This document shows, in pieces, positions 26,996-34,913 of a stretch of 64,000 nt of DNA. The notes under the pieces were generated by a model. It was not told the origin of the DNA, made no database searches, and saw only the letters and a list, made by a program, of their open reading frames with translations. The stretch covers positions 2,418,001-2,482,000 of the forward strand of contig NZ_CP170642.1 in assembly GCF_042926695.1 (NCBI RefSeq), read 5' to 3'. The translations under genes and the position numbers were made by a program. Positions within the stretch are counted from its first letter, which is position 1; the number at the start of each line of letters is the position of its first letter. Origin of the DNA: Lonepinella koalarum (lineage in GTDB: Bacteria > Pseudomonadota > Gammaproteobacteria > Enterobacterales > Pasteurellaceae).

Positions 26996-27676
26996 TTATA
27001 CCCAATATTTGTCAATTTCAGCACGAATCGCTTCGGCGGTTTGTTTACCTTTTTCGCCCACTAATGCTCGACCCGCAATAAAGGCTTTGGCATTTTTGAT
27101 TTCTTTGAATAGGTGAATTTGTTCTGGCACGATACCGCCGGTGATAGAAAGTTCAAGACCTAACGCTGAAAGTTGTTTCATCAAGCTTACATCTTCGTCT
27201 GTCCAACCTTTACCGGCTAATTCGGCATCACGAGAACGGTGATAAATGGCTTGTTTTACCCCTAATTCCACCCATTCTTTGGCATCTTTTTCTACTGACC
27301 AGTTACCGTAGATTTCAATTTGGATTTCTTTTTTCACTTTTAATTCAGGGTGAGCAGCATTGAAATCGTCAGCGACTTTTTTACACGCCGCTTTAGTAGC
27401 TGGGTGAGCAGCAGCGGATACGGTTAACCAGTCAGCACCGGCTTCAAATGCCATTTTCGCTAAGATTGCACCACCGTCAGTGGTTTTTAAATCACACACA
27501 ATAATGTGATTTGGGTGTAATGCGCGCAAAGTACTCACTGCTTTCATGCCTTCAGCACAAGCAAGAATAGTACCTACTTCAATGATTTCAACCACGCTTT
27601 CCGCTTGTTTGGCATCCGCTACAGCTTTTTCGAGGCTTAATGAGTCAAGAGCGATTTGTAATAATGGTTTAGACAT
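26996..27676 (-). CDS. ulaD: 3-keto-L-gulonate-6-phosphate decarboxylase
   Basis: 226 residues, orotidine-monophosphate-decarboxylase superfamily. The metal-binding motif appears as VCDLKTTDGGAILAKMAF, with the early LQIALDSLSLEKA strand and the phosphate-binding SITGGIVPEQ and FIAGRALVG. Converts 3-keto-L-gulonate-6-phosphate to L-xylulose-5-phosphate and CO2 in anaerobic ascorbate use. Third gene of the minus-strand arm after ulaC; the gap contains a repeat element. Confidence 0.95.
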   Translation of the reverse strand: MSKPLLQIALDSLSLEKAVADAKQAESVVEIIEVGTILACAEGMKAVSTLRALHPNHIIVCDLKTTDGGAILAKMAFEAGADWLTVSAAAHPATKAACKKVADDFNAAHPELKVKKEIQIEIYGNWSVEKDAKEWVELGVKQAIYHRSRDAELAGKGWTDEDVSLMKQLSALGLELSITGGIVPEQIHLFKEIKNAKAFIAGRALVGEKGKQTAEAIRAEIDKYWV

Positions 27677-27714
27677 AATTTTTTCCTTTCAAATTTGTTA
27701 ATTATTTAAATTAT

Positions 27715-27783
27715 TGTAGGGGCGTATTGCATACGCCCTGTACATCGTTTTTAGTTTTTGGGCGTATGCAATACGCCCCTACA
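27715..27783. repeat. REP/MITE-like element with perfect 24-bp inverted ends
   Basis: The 24-bp left end (27715-27738, beginning TGTAGGGGCGTATTGC) and right end (27760-27783, ending ATACGCCCCTACA) are exact reverse complements, separated by 21 bp of A/T-rich DNA. Each end also contains its own dyad GGGCGTAT-nnn-ATACGCCC. It lies in the ulaC-ulaD gap. The structure fits a bacterial interspersed palindromic repeat pair; no transposase or obvious target duplication is seen. Confidence 0.85.
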
Positions 27784-27793
27784 TTGAATATTG

Positions 27794-28264
27794 TTAATTC
27801 AACGCGGCATCAATTACAGCAATCACTTCATCTGCGGTTTTACAACGAAGTAATTTTTGTAAATCTACCCCTGTTTCGCTATTAGGATCTTCATCTTCTA
27901 GTACTTGGGTGATTTCCATAATACCTTGCATATGTTGATCGGAATCGCTACCTGCGAGGGTAATTAGCACGCTGACCGGTTCATCTTCACCATCAAATAC
28001 CACTGGTGTGGTTAAGGTGACTAATGCAAATGCGGTTTTAATGACCCCCTCTTCCGGGCGAGCATGTGGCATCGCAAGACCCGGGGAAAGAATGATGTAA
28101 GGTCCCATTTCTTTCACTTTGGCAATAATATTGTCATAGTAACGTGGCTCAATAGCACCAGATGCAACTAACAAGTCAGTACCGATTTTCACCGCTTCTT
28201 CCCAGTTATTTGCAGTTTGATTTAACTTAATGGAATGGTTGGCAATGAGAGATTCTTTTAACAT
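27794..28264 (-). CDS. ulaC: Ascorbate-specific PTS enzyme IIA
   Basis: 156 residues from the ATG at 28264, which has aaggaa upstream and matches the E. coli UlaC N-terminus; a frame to 28285 is open but unlikely. PTS IIA fold of the mannitol/fructose type; the phosphorylated histidine lies in LSPGLAMPHARPEEG. It passes phosphate from HPr to the IIB domain fused to UlaA. Second gene in the arm ulaAB-ulaC-ulaD. Confidence 0.95.
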   Translation of the reverse strand: MLKESLIANHSIKLNQTANNWEEAVKIGTDLLVASGAIEPRYYDNIIAKVKEMGPYIILSPGLAMPHARPEEGVIKTAFALVTLTTPVVFDGEDEPVSVLITLAGSDSDQHMQGIMEITQVLEDEDPNSETGVDLQKLLRCKTADEVIAVIDAALN

Positions 28265-28297
28265 AACATTTCCTTCTTTGAACATTTAAACATGGGA

Positions 28298-28321
28298 TCC
28301 CTCGGCTAATAAGTCGAGGGA
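28298..28321. repeat. Stem-loop between ulaAB and ulaC
   Basis: TCCCTCG (28298-28304) pairs with CGAGGGA (28315-28321). There is no T run on either side, so it looks like an mRNA-stabilising or processing hairpin in the 65-bp intercistronic gap rather than a terminator. Confidence 0.6.
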
Positions 28322-28329
28322 CGTAACAC

Positions 28330-30129
28330 TTATTTACCGACGTGTTTATTGATTAATTCAACTAATTCATCACCGAACGTATTTGGGTTTAACATGTTTT
28401 GTACGCCAAGTACAGATACATTGTCTCCGCCATTAATTTCACCAGCAAGGTGTTTAGATGAAACAATAATGTCGATACCAGACAATTTACCTTTGTAATC
28501 TGTGACGGCACAAGAATCCATTACATTTGGAATACCTCGTTTGTCTAAGTATTGTTTAATTTTCATTTTCATCATCATGGATGAACCTTGACCAGAACCA
28601 CATACCGCTAAGATACGAATAGCTTTAGTATCTGCACCGGCTTGTGTTGTTGTGGTTGTTGTGACAGGTTCTGCGACAGTTTCTTCTTCGACACCATAAC
28701 CGTCCATTTGTTCAAGGGTTTTGCCAGCAGCTTTGGCAGCAGCTTCATCTGCACGTAATTTACGTGATGCGAAGAACATATACACTAAGCAAAGGGCTAA
28801 GACAATAAAGAAGAAGAATGGAATACTAACAATACCTTGTAATACTGGTGGCCAGAATAACGCCCAGTCTGCCATACCCATCCAACCGTTGAACTCAGTA
28901 CCTTGTGATTTTAATAATTGAATCACCCAAGCAGAGCCAAGCACTTCAATCATACCCATCACTAAACAGATTTTGATAACCGCTTTCCAACCGCCGAATT
29001 TATTTGCAAACACACCGACGGTCGCATTAGAGAAGAACATTGGGATAAAGCCCGGGATAATTAATACTTCGACCCCGAAGTTATCACCGAACGCAAGCAA
29101 TAAACCGACCGCAATAAACTGACCGATAGCACCCCACATGAAACCGAATACCATGGCATTTGGTGAGTAAGCATAAATTGCCGCACAGTCAATGGCTAAT
29201 ACAGAATTTGGAATCACACGTTCGGAGATACCTTTAAATGCTTCGGAAAGTTCTGCTACGAACATACGGACACCGACCACGATAATTTGAATGGCTACCG
29301 CAAATTTCATACCAGTTTCGATAATGTACATAATCCAGTGTGTTTTGCCCGCCATACTTTGTAAATTATCTAAACCGAAAGAAAGTAAGATAATACCAAA
29401 GAACACCGTCATGACTAATGCAGTGGCAGAAATACTATCATGGAAAATATGTAACCATTTTGGTAATTTCATATTATCGACGGTATCTTTTGGATCACCT
29501 AATTTTGGTGCTAATTGAACCGCTACCCAAGAGGCAATTTGTTGTTGGTGACCAATGGAGAAACCTGCACCGCCAGTAACAGCTTGGGTTGGTTTATACA
29601 TGATGTTAGAGGAAATACCCCAATAGAGTGCCATTAAGACCGCCGTATAAATCACGGTTTCCCACATAGAGGCGCCGATAATCATGTAGAATACGGCCAC
29701 TAAGCCAGCTTGTTGGAACATGATATGACCGGTTAACATAATGGTACGAATACCGGTGACACGTCTCAATACCACTAACAGGATATTTAAGGCTAATGCA
29801 AGTAATACGGCATAACCGACCCAACCGTAATTTTCACCCATAGTTTGGATGGTAGATTGCATACTGGTATAAGGGTCAATAACTGCACCCGTTAAATGGT
29901 GAAATTCGGAAAGTTTGTCAATGATAGGTTTAAAACTGGAAGTTAAGAAACCAGAACCTTGTTGTACCATTAAGAAACCGACGATAGTTTTAATCGTCCC
30001 TTTTATAACCGTCGTAGTATCTTTTTTTAGTAAGATGTAACCCAAGCAAGCGACGATCCCGAGTAGAAAAGGTGCTTTGGATAACACTTGAGCGTTAAAA
30101 CCTAAAAATAGGTCGTAGAGAGTGTCCAT
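28330..30129 (-). CDS. ulaA: Ascorbate PTS permease, fused IIC (UlaA) and IIB (UlaB)
   Basis: 599 residues. Residues 1-465 form the multi-helix UlaA IIC channel (DLFLGFNAQVLSKAPFLLGI at the start; ends with a helix and FFASRKLR). After a Thr/Ala-rich linker (about 475-505, with VTTTTTTQAGAD) comes a complete IIB domain with the P-loop-type cysteine in ILAVCGSGQGSSMMM. In E. coli UlaA and UlaB are separate proteins; this is a natural fusion. Takes up L-ascorbate with phosphorylation to L-ascorbate-6-phosphate. First gene of the minus-strand arm, 424 bp from divergent ulaG. Confidence 0.95.
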   Translation of the reverse strand: MDTLYDLFLGFNAQVLSKAPFLLGIVACLGYILLKKDTTTVIKGTIKTIVGFLMVQQGSGFLTSSFKPIIDKLSEFHHLTGAVIDPYTSMQSTIQTMGENYGWVGYAVLLALALNILLVVLRRVTGIRTIMLTGHIMFQQAGLVAVFYMIIGASMWETVIYTAVLMALYWGISSNIMYKPTQAVTGGAGFSIGHQQQIASWVAVQLAPKLGDPKDTVDNMKLPKWLHIFHDSISATALVMTVFFGIILLSFGLDNLQSMAGKTHWIMYIIETGMKFAVAIQIIVVGVRMFVAELSEAFKGISERVIPNSVLAIDCAAIYAYSPNAMVFGFMWGAIGQFIAVGLLLAFGDNFGVEVLIIPGFIPMFFSNATVGVFANKFGGWKAVIKICLVMGMIEVLGSAWVIQLLKSQGTEFNGWMGMADWALFWPPVLQGIVSIPFFFFIVLALCLVYMFFASRKLRADEAAAKAAGKTLEQMDGYGVEEETVAEPVTTTTTTQAGADTKAIRILAVCGSGQGSSMMMKMKIKQYLDKRGIPNVMDSCAVTDYKGKLSGIDIIVSSKHLAGEINGGDNVSVLGVQNMLNPNTFGDELVELINKHVGK

Positions 30130-30289
30130 ATATAATTCTCCGCAGTAGAATAAAATTATTATTGCATTGGCTCAATTTGAGCTTGAGCTGGTGAGTACCA
30201 CTATTTTATACAATACATCCGTTAAAATAGTGCGAACGACAGAATCATAATCCTAAAATGCAAGTTATAAAAGATTATTTTTGATTATT

Positions 30290-30305
30290 TGTGAGCGAGA
30301 TCACA
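30290..30305. promoter_or_regulatory. CRP site 1 in the ula control region
   Basis: TGTGA-gcgaga-TCACA is a perfect CRP core. It lies about 160 bp from the ulaA start and 260 bp from the ulaG start, so it more likely acts on the ulaA arm. Confidence 0.82.
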
Positions 30306-30453
30306 AAATTTTTGCAAAAACTTATTGCGTTGATGATTTTTTAACCTTTTTGACTAAAAAAGTAAGAATAGCTTTTGTTTGTTTAAATTTTGTTAAATTT
30401 CTGCTTATTTTCCCTTTGTTTTAGGCGGAGTTGATAAAAAATAGTAGAAAAAA

Positions 30454-30469
30454 GGTGAGCTAGATCACA
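30454..30469. promoter_or_regulatory. CRP site 2 in the ula control region
   Basis: GGTGA-gctaga-TCACA differs from the CRP core at one base. It lies 85-100 bp before the ulaG ATG, a usual distance for activation of the ulaG-R-E-F arm. Confidence 0.75.
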
Positions 30470-30553
30470 AAAAAAAGAAAAACTATTTTACAAATTCGTA
30501 TGATTGGTTATGATTGTTTTTGATTATTTAATTACGCTTTTAAGGAGCTTGCA

Positions 30554-31645
30554 ATGAGTAAAATTCAAGAAATCAGTCGTGAAAGTTGGATTCTTTCTAC
30601 TTTTCCAGAATGGGGAACATGGCTAAACGAAGAAATTGAACAAGAAGTCGTACCGGAAGGTAACTTCGCTATGTGGTGGTTAGGTTGCGTGGGGGTCTGG
30701 ATTAAAACTCCAGCCGGTGCAAATATTTGTATGGATTTATGGTGTAGCCGTGGTAAAAGTACCAAAAAAGTCAAAGATATGGTACGTGGTCACCAAATGG
30801 CGAATATGGCGGGTGTGCGTAAATTACAACCGAACTTACGTGCACAACCAATGGTATTAGATCCATTTGCGATCAATGAAGTAGACTTTATCTTAGCTTC
30901 TCACTATCACAGTGACCATATTGATGTAAACGTGGCGGCAGCCATCATCAACAATCCAAAATTAGATCATGTTAAATTCGTTGGTCCTTGGCATTGTACT
31001 GAATTATGGAAAAAATGGGGGGTACCAGAAGATCGTTTAATTACCGTTAAACCGGGAGATGTGGTAAAATTAAAAGATGTTGAGATCCACGCATTAGATT
31101 CTTTTGACCGTACTTGTTTAGTCACTTTACCTGTTGAAGGTGCTGAAGAACAAGGTGGAGAATTAGCCGGTCTTTGCCCGTCAGATGAAGAAATGGGGCG
31201 TAAAGCGGTGAATTATGTGTTTAAAACACCGGGTGGTAATATTTATCATGGTGCTGATTCACACTATTCTATTCAATTTGCCAAACATGGTAAACAATTT
31301 GACATTGATGTGGCATTAAATAATTATGGTGAAAACCCAGTAGGTATTGCCGATAAGATGACATCTATCGATTTACTCCGTATGGCGGAATGTTTACGTA
31401 CCAACGTGATCATCCCTGTTCACCACGATATTTGGACCAACTTTATGGCAAGTACGCAAGAAATCATTGATTTATGGCGTATGCGTAAAGATCGTTTACA
31501 ATACAAATTCCACCCATTCATTTGGGAAGTGGGTGGCAAATATGTTTATCCTCGTGATAAAGACTTAATTGAATATCATCACCCACGTGGTTTTGATGAT
31601 TGTTTTGAACAAGAACCAAATATTCAGTTTAAATCAATGCTTTAA
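30554..31645 (+). CDS. ulaG: L-ascorbate-6-phosphate lactonase
   Basis: 363 residues, metallo-beta-lactamase fold. The metal-binding signature is ILASHYHSDHIDVN (HxHxDH form), with further ligands in NIYHGADSHYS and VIIPVHHDIW. Opens the lactone ring of L-ascorbate-6-phosphate to 3-keto-L-gulonate-6-phosphate. First gene of the plus-strand arm, divergent from ulaAB as in E. coli. Confidence 0.97.
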   Translation: MSKIQEISRESWILSTFPEWGTWLNEEIEQEVVPEGNFAMWWLGCVGVWIKTPAGANICMDLWCSRGKSTKKVKDMVRGHQMANMAGVRKLQPNLRAQPMVLDPFAINEVDFILASHYHSDHIDVNVAAAIINNPKLDHVKFVGPWHCTELWKKWGVPEDRLITVKPGDVVKLKDVEIHALDSFDRTCLVTLPVEGAEEQGGELAGLCPSDEEMGRKAVNYVFKTPGGNIYHGADSHYSIQFAKHGKQFDIDVALNNYGENPVGIADKMTSIDLLRMAECLRTNVIIPVHHDIWTNFMASTQEIIDLWRMRKDRLQYKFHPFIWEVGGKYVYPRDKDLIEYHHPRGFDDCFEQEPNIQFKSML

Positions 31646-31656
31646 TATATAAAAAC

Positions 31657-31704
31657 CACTTTCTGACCGCCTTATTGGATTTTTCAAAGTGCGGTTAGAA
31701 AGTG
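31657..31704 (+). repeat. Uptake-signal hairpin between ulaG and ulaR
   Basis: CACTTTCTGACCGC (31657-31670) pairs with GCGGTTAGAAAGTG (31691-31704) with one mismatch. The right arm carries a complete uptake signal (31687-31695). The following sequence is not T-rich, so partial termination or mRNA stabilisation is more likely than full termination. Confidence 0.65.
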
Positions 31705-31739
31705 AATTATTGATTAAAGCTTATTTTTCAGGAAGAACA

Positions 31740-32492
31740 ATGAACGAAAATTATAGACATAGACAATTATTAGCTTTACTCAATAAACAAAAAGCACTTT
31801 CTACACAAACGATAATAGAACAACTAAAAGTTTCTCCTGCTACTGTTCGTCGAGATATTAATAAATTAAATGAATTAGGACTTCTCAAGAAAGTGCGTAA
31901 CGGGGTAGAACATTTGCATTATACAATAGTTCACAATCCAGAATTAGTTGATACCACGCATAATGATGAGAAACAACGTATTGCGCTAGCGGCTACTGAT
32001 ATATGTAAAGCAGGGCAAAGCGTTTTTATTACTTGTGGCACAACCATGATGATGCTAGGACAGCAATTATGTGGGCGAGATATACAAATTTTAACCAATT
32101 ATATGTCATTGGCAAATTATTTAATTAAGCACAAACATAGTGATTTATGTATTATGGGAGGGCAGTATAATGCAGAAAAAGATATTACCCTCTCTTTTAA
32201 TAGTTCTGATTACAGTCATTACTACGCCGCTAATATTATGTTTACCAGTGGACGAGGACTTACTGAAGAAGGCTTATTTAAAACGGATATGATTATTGCC
32301 AATTCAGAAAAACAAATGGCAGCTAAAGCTGATCGATATGTCGTATTATTAGATAGTTCTAAATTAGATAATAAAGCCGGTATGTTATTTACCCGAATTA
32401 ATGACATTGACACTTTAATTACCGGACAAGAAGCGGATCCTGAGATTATTCAAAAATTGAGAGATAAAGGTTTAAAAATTATTCTGGCTTAA
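31740..32492 (+). CDS. ulaR: UlaR, DeoR-family repressor of ascorbate genes
   Basis: 250 residues from the ATG at 31740, supported by aggaag upstream; the frame is open to 31689 but that part overlaps the hairpin. N-terminal helix-turn-helix LKVSPATVRRDINKLNELG; effector domain with FITCGTTMMMLGQQLCG and GGQYNAEKDITLSF. It closely follows E. coli UlaR, including KKVRNGVE and MLFTRINDIDTLITG. E. coli UlaR binds L-ascorbate-6-phosphate. Unlike in E. coli, where ulaR is a separate gene, it lies inside the ulaG arm. Confidence 0.9.
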   Translation: MNENYRHRQLLALLNKQKALSTQTIIEQLKVSPATVRRDINKLNELGLLKKVRNGVEHLHYTIVHNPELVDTTHNDEKQRIALAATDICKAGQSVFITCGTTMMMLGQQLCGRDIQILTNYMSLANYLIKHKHSDLCIMGGQYNAEKDITLSFNSSDYSHYYAANIMFTSGRGLTEEGLFKTDMIIANSEKQMAAKADRYVVLLDSSKLDNKAGMLFTRINDIDTLITGQEADPEIIQKLRDKGLKIILA

Positions 32493-32525
32493 CCGCCTTA
32501 GGCATGCTTATAGAAGGAAAACGTT

Positions 32526-33386
32526 ATGCGAAAACATAAACTTGGTATTTACGAAAAAGCCTTACCGAAAAACATTAGCTGGCAAGACAGACTTTCCATT
32601 GCTAAAGCGACAGGTTTTGATTTTGTGGAAATCTCCATTGATGAAACAGACGAACGTCTTGCTCGCTTGGATTGGAGCAAAAAAGAACGAATCCAGTTGG
32701 TAAAAGCGATTATTAACACAGGTGTGACGATTCCATCTATGTGCCTTTCAGGTCATCGCCGCTTTCCATTTGGTAGTAAAGATCCAGCAATTCGCCAAAA
32801 AGCTTATGAAATTATGCAGAAAGCTATTCAATTATCCGTGGATATTGGCGTGCGAACCATTCAATTAGCGGGCTATGATGTTTATTACGAAGAGCAAGAC
32901 GAAGAAACCCTACGCTTATTTGAAGAAGGTTTAAAATGGGCGGTGGAATTAGCGGCAAGTAATGAAGTCACCATTGCAGTGGAAATTATGGATACTCAAT
33001 TTATGAGTTCGATTTCACGTTGGAAAAAATGGGACGATATTATCAAAAACCCATGGTTTACCGTGTATCCAGACTTAGGTAACTTAACCGCTTGGAATGA
33101 CAATGTGGAACAAGAACTGCGATTAGGCATTGATAAGATTTCTAAAATCCATTTAAAAGATACCTACAAAGTCACTGAAACCTGTAAAGGTCAATTCCGT
33201 GATGTACCATTTGGTGATGGTTGCGTGGACTTTGTTAACTGTTTTAGAATTTTAAATGAATTAAATTATCGTGGTGCATTCTTAATTGAAATGTGGACCG
33301 AAAAATCAGATGAACCAATTGCCGAGATTATCAATGCTCGCCGTTGGATTGAACAAAAAATGCAAGAAGGAGGCTTTACACTATGA
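32526..33386 (+). CDS. ulaE: L-xylulose-5-phosphate 3-epimerase
   Basis: 286 residues, TIM-barrel epimerase of the UlaE/SgaU/SgbU family. Visible segments: LGIYEKALPKNISWQDRLS, GFDFVEISIDETDERLARLDW, CLSGHRRFPFGS, AVEIMDTQFM and SKIHLKDTYKV (metal ligands Glu, Asp, His). Converts L-xylulose-5-phosphate to L-ribulose-5-phosphate. It overlaps ulaF by 4 bp. Confidence 0.96.
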   Translation: MRKHKLGIYEKALPKNISWQDRLSIAKATGFDFVEISIDETDERLARLDWSKKERIQLVKAIINTGVTIPSMCLSGHRRFPFGSKDPAIRQKAYEIMQKAIQLSVDIGVRTIQLAGYDVYYEEQDEETLRLFEEGLKWAVELAASNEVTIAVEIMDTQFMSSISRWKKWDDIIKNPWFTVYPDLGNLTAWNDNVEQELRLGIDKISKIHLKDTYKVTETCKGQFRDVPFGDGCVDFVNCFRILNELNYRGAFLIEMWTEKSDEPIAEIINARRWIEQKMQEGGFTL

Positions 33387-34102
33387 CCAAATTAACCGAA
33401 TTAACACCTGAATTACAAGCACTAAGAGAGCGTGTATTGAAAGCAAATTTGGAATTACCTAAATATGGCTTGGTTACGTTCACTTGGGGCAATGTGAGTG
33501 AAATAGACCGCGCTTCCGGCTTAGTGGCGATTAAGCCATCTGGGGTAGAATACGATGCCATGACAGTGGAAGATATTGTGATCGTGGACTTACAAGGCAA
33601 TCGTGTTTATGGTGACAAAAAACCGTCATCCGATACAGCAACTCACTTGGAACTTTATCGTGAATTTAAAGACATTGGTGGGGTAGTGCATACTCACTCA
33701 CGCCATGCTGTGGGTTGGGCGCAAGCTGGTGAAGATATTTTAGCCTTAGGCACCACCCAAGGTGACTATTTCTATGGTTCAGTGCCTTGCACACGTCGTA
33801 TGACACCAGCTGAAATTCAAGGGGAATACGAGCTTGAAACGGGTAAAGTAATCGTGGAAACGTTCCGCAAACGTGGTATTGAACCAAAAGCGGTACCGGG
33901 TGTGTTAGTCCATTCTCATGGACCTTTCACTTGGGGCAAAGACGGACATGATGCTGTACATAATTCCGTGGTATTAGAAGAAGTCGCCTATATGAACTTT
34001 ATCAGTCACCAAATCCGCCCACAAATTAACTCTATGCAACAAGAATTGTTGGATAAACATTATTTGCGTAAACATGGCGCCAATGCCTACTACGGTCAAT
34101 AA
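33383..34102 (+). CDS. ulaF: L-ribulose-5-phosphate 4-epimerase
   Basis: 239 residues, class II aldolase/AraD family. Shows LPKYGLVTFTWGNVSEIDR, the phosphate-binding PSSDTATHLELYREF, the zinc site VVHTHSRHAVGWAQAG and DYFYGSVPCTR, and ends RKHGANAYYGQ. Converts L-ribulose-5-phosphate to D-xylulose-5-phosphate, the last step of ascorbate use and also the last step of arabinose use. The arabinose cluster at 58-64 kb has no araD in view, so this enzyme may serve both. AraD, SgbE and UlaF have the same activity; context sets the name. Confidence 0.95.
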   Translation: MTKLTELTPELQALRERVLKANLELPKYGLVTFTWGNVSEIDRASGLVAIKPSGVEYDAMTVEDIVIVDLQGNRVYGDKKPSSDTATHLELYREFKDIGGVVHTHSRHAVGWAQAGEDILALGTTQGDYFYGSVPCTRRMTPAEIQGEYELETGKVIVETFRKRGIEPKAVPGVLVHSHGPFTWGKDGHDAVHNSVVLEEVAYMNFISHQIRPQINSMQQELLDKHYLRKHGANAYYGQ

Positions 34103-34108
34103 TGATTT

Positions 34109-34133
34109 AGGGGGATGGATAAACGTCCCCTTA
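34109..34133. terminator. Terminator-like hairpin between ulaF and trmN6
   Basis: AGGGGGA (34109-34115) pairs with TCCCCTT (34126-34132) with a short loop, followed by ACATTTTC. It overlaps the stop of trmN6 on the other strand and lies between two convergent genes. Confidence 0.65.
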
Positions 34134-34841
34134 CATTTTCAAATAAAATTCTCTCGTCAATTCAACAAATTCATAGGTATATTGATTATTTTGATCATAA
34201 ATCATGAGTTGGCTCACTTTTTTCTCTTTTTCCATGCGTTCAAAAGAAAGTAACATTCTATGTGGAACTTTGCCTTGCTTAGGCGTGATTTCACAACGCT
34301 GGTTGCAAAAAAGTGCGGTGCTTTCTATTAAATTTTCTGCTTGCTCGACAGGTAAAATAAATTGAATTTTACCTTGTTCACTCAAACATTGATTAGCCGC
34401 CATTAACCAAGCTAAATGATCATATTGTTGAGTATAACGAGCGACATTGCGTTGTACATTTCGGCAATCAATGCCTTGTGCAAAATAAGGGGGATTTGCT
34501 ACAATTAAATCAAAACATTGCTTTTTTTCACCGCAGTTTTGTGTAAATTCTATAATATCTTGTTGAATAATCTGAATTTTATGTTGCCATTTTGATTGCT
34601 TAACATTTTCTCTAGCTTGTTCCGCTGCACTTGGATCGATTTCTATACCGACAATTTGCGTATTATGATCAGTACGTTGTGCTAGCATTAAAGCAATTAA
34701 ACCTGTTCCTGTTCCCAGATCGCAAATTCGTTTCGCATGATGAATATCTGCCCAAGCTCCTAGTAAAATGCCGTCTGTTCCCACTTTCATGGCACATTTG
34801 TCGTGTTGAATACGAAATTGTTTAAAGCAAAACCCTGACAT
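34131..34841 (-). CDS. trmN: TrmN6, tRNA1(Val) (adenine(37)-N6)-methyltransferase
   Basis: 236 residues, class I SAM methyltransferase. MKVGTDGILLGAWA and ICDLGTGTGLIALMLAQR form the SAM-binding motif I, and DLIVANPPYFAQG is the N6-adenine methyltransferase NPPY motif. E. coli YfiC modifies A37 of tRNA1(Val). Divergent from srmB, as in E. coli, where yfiC and srmB are adjacent and divergent. Confidence 0.94.
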   Translation of the reverse strand: MSGFCFKQFRIQHDKCAMKVGTDGILLGAWADIHHAKRICDLGTGTGLIALMLAQRTDHNTQIVGIEIDPSAAEQARENVKQSKWQHKIQIIQQDIIEFTQNCGEKKQCFDLIVANPPYFAQGIDCRNVQRNVARYTQQYDHLAWLMAANQCLSEQGKIQFILPVEQAENLIESTALFCNQRCEITPKQGKVPHRMLLSFERMEKEKKVSQLMIYDQNNQYTYEFVELTREFYLKM

Positions 34842-34913
34842 AAATCCCCTTATTGAACGAAAGTGCGGTATAATTTAGCATAATTTTTACATTAACTGAA
34901 ATTAGAGAATATT

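Larger units (their letters stand above)
30130..30553. promoter_or_regulatory. Divergent ula control region
   Basis: 424 bp without a gene. Two CRP sites lie at 30290-30305 and 30454-30469. Between and around them are several copies of a GATTATTT-like motif: aagattatttttgatta near 30272, ttgattatttgtgag at about 30281, gatgatttttt near 30331, and tgattgg/tgattg/tgattattt at about 30500-30530. These repeats are candidate UlaR operators by position only. RBS of ulaG is aaggag. Confidence 0.65.

Noticed and set aside
28298..28321. Hairpin between ulaAB and ulaC as a terminator
   Set aside because: No T run follows on the transcribed strand and the operon continues.
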